In this document: positions 1-7,716 of the stretch, in pieces
How positions within the stretch are numbered: the first letter of the stretch is position 1
Layout of the letters: each line of letters starts with the position of its first letter
Assembly: GCF_001481295.1 (NCBI RefSeq)
Contig: NZ_LOPS01000001.1
Span: 49,140 to 113,139 of the forward strand
Direction of reading: 5' to 3'
DNA from: Candidatus Methanomethylophilus sp. 1R26
GTDB taxonomy: Archaea > Thermoplasmatota > Thermoplasmata > Methanomassiliicoccales > Methanomethylophilaceae
Length of the DNA stretch: 64,000 nucleotides
The notes under the pieces: generated by a model
Databases searched by the model: none
What the model saw: the letters and a program-made list of their open reading frames with translations, nothing else
Told to the model about the DNA's origin: nothing
Translations under genes and position numbers: made by a program

Positions 1-1149
1 GGCACCGGCGTGGAGACGGACGGGAAGGGCCGCACGGTGCGCATCCTGGGCGCAGAGATCTCCGTAGACCCGAAATGCAAGACCTCTGCGAACTCTGGTG
101 TCTCGGCGGAGGCTCGGACCAAGGACGGCATCTCCGTCCTGAGGTTCCCGCTGCGGGGCGACGAGGTCCTCCCGGAAGATTCCGAGATTCTCATCATCCC
201 CAACGGATTCGATTTGAAGGAGGATTTCCGTGCCCTCTGCGACCAGGTTATGAAAGCGCGCAATGTGGCCGGCTTCGGCCGCCTGCTCGGCATCCTGGGC
301 CTCGCCGAGCCCGCAGACCTGGCGCTCCTCGTCTACATGGGCGTCGATATCGTCGATGACGGCTGGTGCAGGGCGGCCGGGTCATGCGGCATGAAACTCA
401 TACCGGAAGGCAGGATCGAGGGCAAGGGGGACTTCTCGGAGGAGAACGTCCGTGCCATGGAGGAGGAGCTTTCCAAGGTCAGGGCGTTCCTCGGAGCCGG
501 CAGGCTCAGGGAGCTCGTCGACCAGAGGTCGTTCTCCTCCCCGGTGGAGGTGGCTGCTCTCCGTGTCTTCGACGCCGACGGCTACGCCTACCAGGAGGAG
601 TGCTTCCCCACGGTCGGGACCAGGTTCTCCTGCAACACCGTCCAGTCCCTGAGGAGGCCGGACATCGTCAGGTACGAGAGGATGATGGCCGAGCGCTACG
701 TCCCGCCCGAGCACAAGAGGATACTGCTCCTGCTCCCGTGCTCCGCGAAGAAACCGTACCACACCTCGAAGACCCACAAACTCTTCGCATCGGCGATCCA
801 CACCGCCCCGCACGACACCCTGGTCCACGAGGTCATAGTCACCTCCCCGCTGGGCGCGGTGCCGAGGGAGCTCGATGCCATGTGCCCGGCGAACTCCTAT
901 GACATCCCGGTCACCGGCGAGTGGAAGCCGGAGGAGAAGGAGAGGATACGCCGGATGCTGAAGGACCTGATTTCCAAAGGGCATTACGAGAAGGTCGTCT
1001 GCCACCTCGGCGAGGACAGGGAGCTGGTGGAAGGGCTGTTCGGCGATACCGAGGTCATCGACACCGTCGTCGGGGACCCAGTGTCCCCCAAGTCCCTGGA
1101 GAACCTTGACAAGCGCTCAGGTCCGCGGCCGCTGACATGGAGCCTGTAG
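1..1149 (+). CDS. arcS: Archaeosine synthase ArcS, catalytic part (5' end outside window)
   Basis: ArcS converts preQ0 at position 15 of archaeal tRNA to archaeosine. The frame is open from base 1; a GTG at 10 is the first possible start seen, but the true start is probably upstream. The diagnostic ArcS motif PC-x3-KPY-x2-S-x2-H is present as PCSAKKPYHTSKTH around codon 245 counted from base 10. It is followed by VTSPLGAVPRELD, also typical of the family. Most ArcS proteins carry a C-terminal PUA domain; here the protein stops and a separate PUA gene begins 13 bases before its end. The stop is TAG, with an in-frame TGA two codons later (1156-1158), which matters if TAG is pyrrolysine here. 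Function is confident from the motif; the N-terminal extent is unknown. Confidence 0.85.
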   Translation, partial: GTGVETDGKGRTVRILGAEISVDPKCKTSANSGVSAEARTKDGISVLRFPLRGDEVLPEDSEILIIPNGFDLKEDFRALCDQVMKARNVAGFGRLLGILGLAEPADLALLVYMGVDIVDDGWCRAAGSCGMKLIPEGRIEGKGDFSEENVRAMEEELSKVRAFLGAGRLRELVDQRSFSSPVEVAALRVFDADGYAYQEECFPTVGTRFSCNTVQSLRRPDIVRYERMMAERYVPPEHKRILLLLPCSAKKPYHTSKTHKLFASAIHTAPHDTLVHEVIVTSPLGAVPRELDAMCPANSYDIPVTGEWKPEEKERIRRMLKDLISKGHYEKVVCHLGEDRELVEGLFGDTEVIDTVVGDPVSPKSLENLDKRSGPRPLTWSL

Positions 1150-1601
1150 ATTACATGATCGACAGGAAGGAGACCATACGCTCCGCGCTCGGGTTCCAGT
1201 TCGGGAGGGACGTTGCCGATGCCATAATGGACGGCAGCACCTACGGCGTCGGAAGGTTCCCCTATTGGAAGATCTTCAGGGACATGCCGAACGGCGGAGG
1301 CAGGATCCAGCTGGGCATGATGTCTCCGGAGAGGGGGATGTTCTCCCTCACGATGGACGGAGCGCGCATCCTGGCCGGTATGGGCAGGAACACCGTTCAG
1401 ATCCAGGACTTCCCTCTGAAGGGCAGCCTTTTCGCCGTCGGAGTGGAGAAGGCCGACCCGTCGCTGCGCATCGGCGATGAAGCAGTCATCGTCTGCAACG
1501 GGGATGTCCGCGGGGTCGGGGTCGCTGCCATGTGCGGGCGCGAGATGGAGCAGCTGAAGCGCGGGATCGCTGTGAAGACCCGCCACAAGCTGGAGGGCTG
1601 A
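1137..1601 (+). CDS. Stand-alone PUA-domain protein, probable RNA-binding partner of ArcS
   Basis: A 154-aa protein whose C-terminal ~80 residues look like a PUA RNA-binding domain: FSLTMDGARILAG, a hydrophobic core, then IGDEAVIVCNGDVRGVG. PUA domains bind the acceptor region of tRNA in ArcS and archaeal TGT enzymes. It overlaps the end of arcS in another frame (ATG at 1137, arcS stop at 1147-1149), so the two are translationally coupled. I infer that it supplies the PUA domain missing from ArcS. A split gene is the simplest reading. A one-base indel that broke a fused arcS is possible, given the many indels elsewhere in the window, but the PUA protein also has about 70 residues before the domain. 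Confidence 0.65.
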   Translation: MEPVDYMIDRKETIRSALGFQFGRDVADAIMDGSTYGVGRFPYWKIFRDMPNGGGRIQLGMMSPERGMFSLTMDGARILAGMGRNTVQIQDFPLKGSLFAVGVEKADPSLRIGDEAVIVCNGDVRGVGVAAMCGREMEQLKRGIAVKTRHKLEG

Positions 1602-1653
1602 ACGGCCCGGTCTGTCAGAATCGGTCAGAATCGGCGACCCCTCCCGATTCCGC

Positions 1654-1783
1654 TTATATACACCGCATGCGTGAAGAGGTATAGAGGAAAAGGGAGCGGT
1701 TCCCCATACCTGCTCTTTCCCTCGGCCCGCACAAAATTCCATCCATCCTATCCCTAAATATCCCGTGCGGGCCATTCTTTTTC
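1654..1783 (+). ncRNA. Candidate small structured RNA between convergent genes
   Basis: The 310 bases between the PUA gene and the DUF368 gene hold no convincing reading frame but show order. There is a TATA box (ttatata, 1654-1660). About 20 bases on is a hairpin, aggtat (1677-1682) with atacct (1706-1711), with an inner ggga/tccc. A perfect 9-base inverted repeat follows, ggcccgcac (1724-1732) with gtgcgggcc (1765-1773), and then a T-rich tail (1776-1783). Promoter, structure and T-tract together look like a short independent transcript. It matches no RNA family that I recognise. It could instead be a 3' structure for the flanking genes. Confidence 0.3.
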
Positions 1784-1911
1784 TCTGCGGACATCCGGGC
1801 ATGATGCTCGGACCGTTCCGCCAGAGCTGTTCATTGTGCTCCGATGAGACGTCGGAATGCACCGAATGAGATGCCGTCGGCATCCTGCTGCCGATTCATG
1901 AGTCCCAGATA

Positions 1912-2793
1912 TCAGATCTTATCCGGATCCGGGTCGGGCATGTTCATATTCTGGAGGTCGCCCTTCCTGAGGAACCAGATGCTGACAGCGAGCCCGATGA
2001 TTAACGCCCCGGCCCCTCCGACTGCATGGATCCATCCGTCGATGTCGGCGATCGTGGAGAAAGCGACGGTCACGAGCGATCCAGCCGTGAGGCCGAAGAT
2101 GAGGCATCCGGTGAGGCGGTGGTGCTTGGTAAGGGCGTACTGCACGACCTTCGAGAATCCCAGCACCCCGATGATGGCTCCGAGCGCCAGGGGCAGCAGG
2201 AGGACTGCGTCCATGTTGCTGATGCTGTCGGTGAAGGCGGTGAAGAGGCCGAACACGACCAGGACGGTAGAGTGGCTGATGCCGGGCATGAGCGCCGAGA
2301 CTGCCACTACGAGCCCCACCGCGAACATGATCGCCATATCTGCCGCGGAATGGCCCAGCTCGGTGTCTCTGCCGTTCCCTATGAGGTCGGCGGCCAGCAT
2401 GGAGCCCATGATGATGAAGCCGACGGCGGTCGCGATCCATTCGCCGCGGCCGAACCCGCCTTTATCGGGCTCGGTCATCTTCCAGACAGCTGGCAGCTGC
2501 CCGGCGATGAGGCCGGCGAACAGGAACAGGGATTCCGTGGGGTAGCGGTCCATAGCGCCGCTGAGGATCTTGGCGGCGATGAAGGTCCCGATAAGGACCC
2601 CGGCCACCAGGTAGAGGATGAACCAGAAATCCTTCTTCAGGTACACGCGCAGAAGGGCCAGGTCGCGGACGATGCGCTCATAGATGCCGAAGCATACGCA
2701 GATGACCGCGCCGCTGATGCCGGGGAGCATGGCCGTGATGCCGACCAGTATCCCGACCACGATCTCCTTGAATCCGCGGAAACGTTCTGCCAT
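1912..2793 (-). CDS. DUF368 family membrane protein (polyprenyl-phosphate carrier transporter type)
   Basis: A 293-aa polytopic membrane protein with about eight hydrophobic segments. It has the two family hallmarks, MLPGISGAVIC near residue 22 and ALMPGISHSTVLVVFG in the second half, consistent with an internal duplication. DUF368 proteins (PopT in bacteria) return undecaprenyl phosphate across the membrane; in archaea the counterpart would be dolichyl phosphate for glycan export, which is inference. Length is normal for the family. The ATG at 2793 lies about 20-30 bases downstream of a TATA box, so the mRNA is probably leaderless. It is a single gene facing away from the chelatase genes' 3' end. 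Confidence 0.85.
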   Translation of the reverse strand: MAERFRGFKEIVVGILVGITAMLPGISGAVICVCFGIYERIVRDLALLRVYLKKDFWFILYLVAGVLIGTFIAAKILSGAMDRYPTESLFLFAGLIAGQLPAVWKMTEPDKGGFGRGEWIATAVGFIIMGSMLAADLIGNGRDTELGHSAADMAIMFAVGLVVAVSALMPGISHSTVLVVFGLFTAFTDSISNMDAVLLLPLALGAIIGVLGFSKVVQYALTKHHRLTGCLIFGLTAGSLVTVAFSTIADIDGWIHAVGGAGALIIGLAVSIWFLRKGDLQNMNMPDPDPDKI

Positions 2794-2812
2794 TGCGCCT
2801 TGTCATCCGGTC

Positions 2813-2823
2813 TTTTTATATAA
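2813..2823 (-). promoter_or_regulatory. TATA box of the DUF368 gene
   Basis: On the minus strand tttatataaaa is centred about 25 bases upstream of the ATG at 2793. That spacing implies transcription starting at or near the start codon. The sequence is read directly; promoter function is inferred from archaeal consensus. Confidence 0.6.
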
Positions 2824-2888
2824 ACGAGTGAGGTCGCAGAGCAATTCGTCTCTATATGGGTATAAATGGAACGTATATCAACTCTCAT

Positions 2889-2937
2889 CAGTGCCAGACA
2901 TCTTCAGTGCTTCGCATCGTAATGCCGTCCGGCACTG
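2889..2937. repeat. Inverted repeat in the 380-base gap upstream of the DUF368 gene
   Basis: cagtgccagac (2889-2899) pairs with gtccggcactg (2927-2937): 10 of 11 positions are Watson-Crick and the eleventh is a G-U wobble. The loop is 27 bases. The gap 2824-3174 has no other feature that I can support. The repeat could be an operator or the 3' structure of the bchD transcript. Confidence 0.35.
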
Positions 2938-3174
2938 AGTCCTCTTTGCGGGACAGAGGCCTGCGATACGGTATCGGGATCGGCGTTCGATTAATTCGGG
3001 ACAGCAATAAAGGATCTCAGCGATGAAGAAGAAAAGCATCTTCCGACTTGTTTCAAAGAAGCTCTGAAACGAGTGTATCCGGAAACGAATCCCGGGCCTG
3101 CTGAAGTCCGAATGAAGCGAGGCCGCGGCCAGGCCTAAGTTTGGGGCCGGGGGCAGATCCCGGGAGTATCCCGA

Positions 3175-5022
3175 TCAGTCCCAGATGTCCACGGTGTCCT
3201 CTTTCTTCTCCAGGTCGTCCAGGAGGAAGAATCTTCCGCGAAGGGCCCTGGCGAGGTCCTTCGGAGCATCGTTCTTGGTGAACCCGAGTCCGGTGTCGAT
3301 GACGATCCAGTCGGCGTTGGGGATGCGGATCTGCTCCGCGATCTCGATGCTCTCCTTGATGGGGTCCTTGGAGGAGTCGAGGGCCAGCGTGGACTTCCCG
3401 TCGGTTATGAGGACTATATGGCACCTCTCGTCGCTGTGCTTGATGGTGTACGGCATCATGTACTCGTACACCTTGACCAGCGCTTCCGAGAGCGGGGTCC
3501 CCTGCCCGACGGCGATGTTGTTGATGATCGGCTCCAGCTGCTCGATGGCCCTGGTCGGAGCGAGGACGAGCTCGATCTGCTCCTCGTTGAAGGTCATCAG
3601 CCCGACGCGGTCCCTCTTGACGTAATGGGTCTCCAGCATCGAGATGATGGACGCTTTGACCTTGGACATCCTATTGCGGATGATCAGCGATCCGCTGGTG
3701 TCCAGCAGGAACAGGAAGGTGGACGAGACCTGCTTCTGCCTCACCTTCTCCCTGAGGTCCTGCTTCTCCAGCTTCACGCCGGGCGTCGGGTCGGCCTCGT
3801 GCCTGCTCTTCTGGTACGGCGCGGCGGCGCGGACGGTGGCGTCGAAGGCGATGTCGGTGCAGGTGCCTCTCGGGATCCTGGACTTGATGTACTTGCCGTT
3901 CCTGTCCTCGGTCTCTACATACTTCCTCTTGGCGGCATCGTCGCCGGCGCGGAACCCCTCGGAATCCTCGGCCTCCAGGAGATCGATGGCCTCGAAGGTC
4001 TCGCCGACCTCGGACACCACATCCTCCAGGTCCTCGGATTTCATGAACCCGACGTCCACGCTGGTCTTGGAGACGGCCTCGGACTGCTCGTTCATCTTCT
4101 TGACGATCTTGGCCTCCTCGGTCTCCCCCTTCTCGTCCTTGATGAACCTGCGGATGCCGCCGAGCGGGTTGTAGCCGGTCTCGAGCGGATTGTACTCCTT
4201 CTTCTCCTTCTTCTTCGGCTTCACGGTGCGGCGGTGGCCCAGGCAGAGCACGGCCGCGCGGGCGGTGTCCTTCTTGCTGACCATTCTCCTGCCGTCGAGC
4301 GCGCAGAGGGCGGCAGCGGCGTAGGCGGTGGAGAGGGCGCCCCGGCAGCCTTTGACGCCGAGTGCGGTGCATATGCGCGCGATGCTGCGCATCTGGGTCT
4401 TCGGGATGCGCACCTCGGGGAGCCGGCGCCTCGCCTCGGCGACCTCTTTCGAGATCTTCTCGTCATCGCCGGCGAACAGCTCTTCCAGCTTGCTGTCCCC
4501 GTCCCCGAGGCCGAGAGCGCGGCGTATTATCTCCTCCGCCCTGCTCTCATCCTTCTGCCTGCGCATGGAGACGCTGATGTCGAACATGTCGAGGACGTGC
4601 CTGTCCAGGTACCTCCTGGTGGAGTTCATGCTCGCGAGGAGCTTCGTCCGGCAGCCGTACTCGGCCGAGATATTCTCCCTCTCGACACGGACCCGCCCGG
4701 AATGCACCGAGTCCAGCATCTGGATCAGCAGGCTGGTGTCGAAGAGGTCGGCGTCGTCCATGTAGACATAGTTCCCGTCGGCGCGGTTCAGGAGGCTCTC
4801 GGCCATCTCGACCCTGCCGGTGGCGATGGCTGCCTCCATGTCGATGGCTCCGAAGATCTGCTCCCCGGTGGCGTTCAGGGGGACGTTGACTACCTTCTTC
4901 CCCGGGTCGATGCAGGGGACCGAGCGGGCGATGGCCGTCTTCCCGGTGCCGGAGAGCCCCCTGATGAGGACCGCCTTTATGCCGGGGCTGACGGCCGCGC
5001 AGAGGACAGCGGTCTTCGCCAT
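3175..5022 (-). CDS. Chelatase-associated AAA+/VWA protein, BchD/ChlD type
   Basis: A 615-aa protein with an N-terminal AAA+ domain: Walker A GLSGTGKTA at about residue 22, Walker-B-like YVYMDDADLF near 107. An acidic and charged linker follows. The C-terminal von Willebrand A domain carries the MIDAS motif DTSGS near residue 440 and the ITDGKST strand. This is the ChlD/BchD layout, the partner of ChlI/BchI in magnesium or cobalt chelatases, where ATP hydrolysis drives metal insertion by a large ChlH/CobN subunit. The BchI-like gene lies 40 bases upstream on the same strand, so the pair is an operon. No large chelatase subunit lies in the window; given the corrinoid genes nearby, cobalt insertion is my inference. 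Confidence 0.8.
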   Translation of the reverse strand: MAKTAVLCAAVSPGIKAVLIRGLSGTGKTAIARSVPCIDPGKKVVNVPLNATGEQIFGAIDMEAAIATGRVEMAESLLNRADGNYVYMDDADLFDTSLLIQMLDSVHSGRVRVERENISAEYGCRTKLLASMNSTRRYLDRHVLDMFDISVSMRRQKDESRAEEIIRRALGLGDGDSKLEELFAGDDEKISKEVAEARRRLPEVRIPKTQMRSIARICTALGVKGCRGALSTAYAAAALCALDGRRMVSKKDTARAAVLCLGHRRTVKPKKKEKKEYNPLETGYNPLGGIRRFIKDEKGETEEAKIVKKMNEQSEAVSKTSVDVGFMKSEDLEDVVSEVGETFEAIDLLEAEDSEGFRAGDDAAKRKYVETEDRNGKYIKSRIPRGTCTDIAFDATVRAAAPYQKSRHEADPTPGVKLEKQDLREKVRQKQVSSTFLFLLDTSGSLIIRNRMSKVKASIISMLETHYVKRDRVGLMTFNEEQIELVLAPTRAIEQLEPIINNIAVGQGTPLSEALVKVYEYMMPYTIKHSDERCHIVLITDGKSTLALDSSKDPIKESIEIAEQIRIPNADWIVIDTGLGFTKNDAPKDLARALRGRFFLLDDLEKKEDTVDIWD

Positions 5023-5062
5023 CTCATTGCCGACAATGGCCGAGAAGGGGAACGCGCCGGCG

Positions 5063-6097
5063 TCACATCGAGGCCAGGCATTTGCGTACCCCGGCCTCGT
5101 CGAACCCGGACTTGTCGAAGGCCCTCTTCTTTACCCTGTGGGCGAGCACGAGCGCCGCAACGGCCTCCATGTCCTCCTTGGCGATCTTATCCCTGCCTTC
5201 GAGGGCGGCGTTGGCCCTGGCGGCGCGGATGAGCGTGATGTCCGCCCTGTGCCCTTCCATGTTGTAGTTCATCGAGATCTTGGCTGCCATGCGGACAGCA
5301 TCATCGTCGGCCGGGATTTTCTTCACAAGTTTCCTGGCATCCTCGATCTTCCGGGTGAGTTTCTCCAGCTCGTCCTTCTCTGCGGCAACGTATGCCTCGG
5401 GATCGGCATCGAACGCGATCCTGCGCTTGATGACCTCCATCCTGGTCTCGATGCTGTCCTCGGCCTCCACTTCAACGGAGAGCCCGAACCTGTCAAGCAG
5501 CTGAGGTCTCAGGTTGCCCTCTTCGGGGTTCATCGTTCCGACGAGAACGAACCTCGCCGGGTGGGAGAAGGAGACCCCCTCCCTCTCCACGTAGTTCACG
5601 CCCATGGCCGCGGAGTCCAGGAGCAGGTCGATGATATGGTCGTCGAGAAGGTTGATCTCATCGACATAGAGTATGTTGCCGTTGGCGCTCGCGAGGATGC
5701 CGGGCTCGAACTTCTTCTTCCCGGTCTTCAGGATGTACTCGATGTCAAGGGTCCCGGACACCCTGTCCTCGGTGGCGTTCAGGGGCAGCTCGACGACCTT
5801 CATGGGGACGTTCACGGTCTCGAGCTTCTCGCCGGCGGCGATCCTCGCCTTGCAGTCGGCGCACAGCCTCTTGGGGAAGCGGGGGTCGCAGCGGTAAGCG
5901 CACCCTTTGACGGCGGGCCTGGAGGGCAGGAACTGCTCCATGGACCTCACCGCAGTGGACTTCGCGGTCCCTTTCTCCCCTTTGATCAGCACTCCGCCGA
6001 TCGTGGGGTCGATGACGTTCAGAAGGAGCGCCCTCTTCATTTTCTCCTGCTTTACGATCTTCGTGAACGGGAACAGCGTTGCTTCGGTTTCTTCCAT
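5063..6097 (-). CDS. AAA+ ATPase, magnesium/cobalt chelatase BchI/ChlI type
   Basis: A 344-aa AAA+ ATPase beginning MEETEATLFPFT, typical of ChlI. Walker A is GEKGTAKST (residues 40-48), Walker B is ILYVDEINLL, and there is a sensor GTMNPEEG and an arginine-finger region LRPQLLDRFGL. A four-cysteine insertion near residue 70 (CAYRC then CADC) is usual in the family. The ATG at 6097 is chosen because a GGAG ribosome site lies 8 bases upstream and the homology begins there; the frame is open further upstream but without similarity. It is the motor partner of the downstream AAA+/VWA protein. Confidence 0.85.
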   Translation of the reverse strand: MEETEATLFPFTKIVKQEKMKRALLLNVIDPTIGGVLIKGEKGTAKSTAVRSMEQFLPSRPAVKGCAYRCDPRFPKRLCADCKARIAAGEKLETVNVPMKVVELPLNATEDRVSGTLDIEYILKTGKKKFEPGILASANGNILYVDEINLLDDHIIDLLLDSAAMGVNYVEREGVSFSHPARFVLVGTMNPEEGNLRPQLLDRFGLSVEVEAEDSIETRMEVIKRRIAFDADPEAYVAAEKDELEKLTRKIEDARKLVKKIPADDDAVRMAAKISMNYNMEGHRADITLIRAARANAALEGRDKIAKEDMEAVAALVLAHRVKKRAFDKSGFDEAGVRKCLASM

Positions 6098-6266
6098 TTT
6101 GACATTCTCCGCCGCGCCTGCAGGGGCGCATCTGCATCGATGAACTATCCAACAGTATATACCATATCCGTTAACTAGACGCTTGGCCCGCAGCCGCCGG
6201 AGGCCCGCGCACGCCGATATCCGTATTAACGCCGTGCAGATGCATGCTCTCAGGAGAAGGTTGAGC

Positions 6267-6413
6267 ATGAACACGCAGAACAGCAATGATGCACCGGTTC
6301 AGAAGATGGACAAGGCTGAGAGGAAAGAGATGAAGGCCAGGAACAAGGCCGCCAAGCTCGACAAGGCCTCGAAGAGCCTCTACAAGAACAAGACGTTCGT
6401 CAACAAGCACTGA
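6267..6413 (+). CDS. Small lysine-rich protein
   Basis: A 48-aa, strongly basic protein rich in Lys and Ala (KAERKEMKARNKAAKLDKAS), with a predicted helical centre and the end TFVNKH. The ATG at 6267 has an AGGAGAAGG ribosome site just upstream. I do not recognise a family. Small basic proteins of this kind may bind nucleic acid or ribosomes, but nothing in the sequence fixes a role. It stands alone between the divergent bchI gene and the cobalt transporter operon. Confidence 0.55.
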   Translation: MNTQNSNDAPVQKMDKAERKEMKARNKAAKLDKASKSLYKNKTFVNKH

Positions 6414-6529
6414 GATGCCGCACGGCACGTGGCCCCTGCATTCTGTCGGGCCCGTGTCCGTTCGGGCAGGCGGGAGCCCCGTCTGCCCGGTCCTTTAAAC
6501 TTCTGACATTTTCCAGGTCTTCTTCGATA

Positions 6530-6540
6530 ATGTATAAGTA
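6530..6540 (+). promoter_or_regulatory. TATA box of the cobalt transporter operon
   Basis: atgtataagta lies about 115 bases upstream of the cbiMN start, in an AT-rich patch. With archaeal spacing, transcription would begin near 6556, giving an untypically long leader of about 95 bases that contains the hairpins described next. Confidence 0.45.
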
Positions 6541-6565
6541 ATCGGGTCCGTCATTACTCCACAGC

Positions 6566-6645
6566 ATTGGCTAATAAATCCAATCTATGACTGGGGCCGC
6601 CGGCCGGTCCTGTGTCCGCGCAGTCAGGGCGCGGGAACAGGAGGT
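6566..6645 (+). promoter_or_regulatory. Structured leader with hairpin overlapping the cbiMN ribosome-binding site
   Basis: Three consecutive hairpins can be drawn. attgg (6566-6570) pairs with ccaat (6580-6584). gactgg (6589-6594) pairs with ccggtc (6604-6609). cctgtgtccgcgc (6609-6621) pairs with gcgcgggaacagg (6629-6641) around a 7-base loop, with one mismatch and one wobble. The last stem covers the first two G of the ribosome-binding site ggaggt (6640-6645). This is the layout of a translational switch. I see no match to the cobalamin riboswitch consensus. Confidence 0.45.
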
Positions 6646-6651
6646 AAATGT

Positions 6652-7716
6652 CTGCACATAATGGAAGGTTACCTCCCGCTGGAATGGTGCATCATCTGGT
6701 ATCTCGTGATGATCCCGTTCGTGGCGCTGGGGTTCAGGAAGATCGTCGGGATCGTGCGCTCGCATCCGGAGCAGAGGATGCTGGTGGCCCTTTCGGGGGC
6801 GTTCATATTCCTGCTCTCATCGCTTAAGCTGCCGTCCGTCACCGGATCGAGCTCCCATCCGACCGGAACAGGGCTCTCCGTCGTCCTTTACGGAGTGTTT
6901 GTTTGTTCTTCGCTCTCTATGATCGTCCTGATATTCCAGGCCCTGCTCCTCGCCCACGGAGGGATAACCACCCTGGGCGCGAACTGCGTCTCCATGGGCA
7001 TCATCGGGCCGGCCGCCGGCCTCCTGGCATGGAGGCTGCTCAGAGGGCTCCGCGTCAGAGTCGTTCCCTCGATGTTCGCGGCGGCGTTCTTCGCAGACCT
7101 CACGACATATGTGGTCACAGCGGTGCAGCTGACCATCTGCTACCACAGCAGCGGATGGGGGGAGGCGTTCGCCGACTTCATGACCACGTACGCAGTGACC
7201 CAGATCCCCCTTTCCTTCGTCGAGGGCATACTGTTCGCCATGTTCGCGAAGTACCTGCTCATCACGCGCCCCGACATATTCGGCCAGGACAAGCCGGACA
7301 AGCCGGTCAACTGGAAGGCGTATGCGGCCGGGTTCGCGGTCATCGCCGTCGCTCTGGTGGCGATCCTCGCCTACGGAGATTCCCAGGGCATGGACTTCGG
7401 CGGGTCCGACGATGCCGGTTCCGGCGATATCGCAGACAACAACGGCGGCAGCTACGAACCGTGGACCTCCGGTATCTGGGGCGATTATGAGCTTCCCGGC
7501 GAGACGGAATCGATGCTCTTCGCCCTGCAGGCGGCCATCGGCGCCCTGATCATCGGCTACTTCATCGGGATACAGCACGCCAAGAAGAAATCCTCCGTGC
7601 CTCCTCCCGGTCCGGCCGTTACGGATTCCGACCGCAGCGAGAAGAAGGACGAAGAGGAGATCCTCGAGAGGATCTACGAGTTCCGAGGCGGGGCAGGATG
7701 GCGCGCGGGCTTATAA
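6652..7716 (+). CDS. cbiMN: Cobalt ECF transporter, fused substrate-binding and small subunit CbiMN
   Basis: A 354-aa membrane protein. Residues 1-210 are CbiM, with SSSHPTGTGLS as the conserved metal-site loop. The C-terminal part is CbiN-like: a long outside loop ending in EPWTSGIWGDYELPGETESM, then the LFALQAAIGALIIGYFIG helix. CbiMNQO imports Co2+ for corrinoid synthesis. CbiM needs the N-terminus Met-His-Ile-Met-Glu-Gly, because the amino group and His2 bind the metal. In the DNA this N-terminus is encoded by CTG CAC ATA ATG GAA GGT, so the start must be CTG at 6652. That codon is 6 bases after ggaggt; the ATG at 6661 is 15 bases away and would lose His2. The gene overlaps cbiQ by 19 bases. 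Confidence 0.9.
   Translation: MHIMEGYLPLEWCIIWYLVMIPFVALGFRKIVGIVRSHPEQRMLVALSGAFIFLLSSLKLPSVTGSSSHPTGTGLSVVLYGVFVCSSLSMIVLIFQALLLAHGGITTLGANCVSMGIIGPAAGLLAWRLLRGLRVRVVPSMFAAAFFADLTTYVVTAVQLTICYHSSGWGEAFADFMTTYAVTQIPLSFVEGILFAMFAKYLLITRPDIFGQDKPDKPVNWKAYAAGFAVIAVALVAILAYGDSQGMDFGGSDDAGSGDIADNNGGSYEPWTSGIWGDYELPGETESMLFALQAAIGALIIGYFIGIQHAKKKSSVPPPGPAVTDSDRSEKKDEEEILERIYEFRGGAGWRAGL

Noticed and set aside
984..1883. Long minus-strand open frame opposite arcS and the PUA gene
   Set aside because: It is a high-GC shadow of genes on the plus strand; arcS motifs are unmistakable on the other strand.
3023..3067. A 14-codon ORF, MKKKSIFRLVSKKL, with a weak upstream ribosome site
   Set aside because: Too short and without supporting promoter, terminator or homology; chance is enough to explain it.
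6267..6413. The small lysine-rich protein as a ribosomal protein
   Set aside because: No match to a ribosomal protein that I know; only composition suggests nucleic-acid binding.
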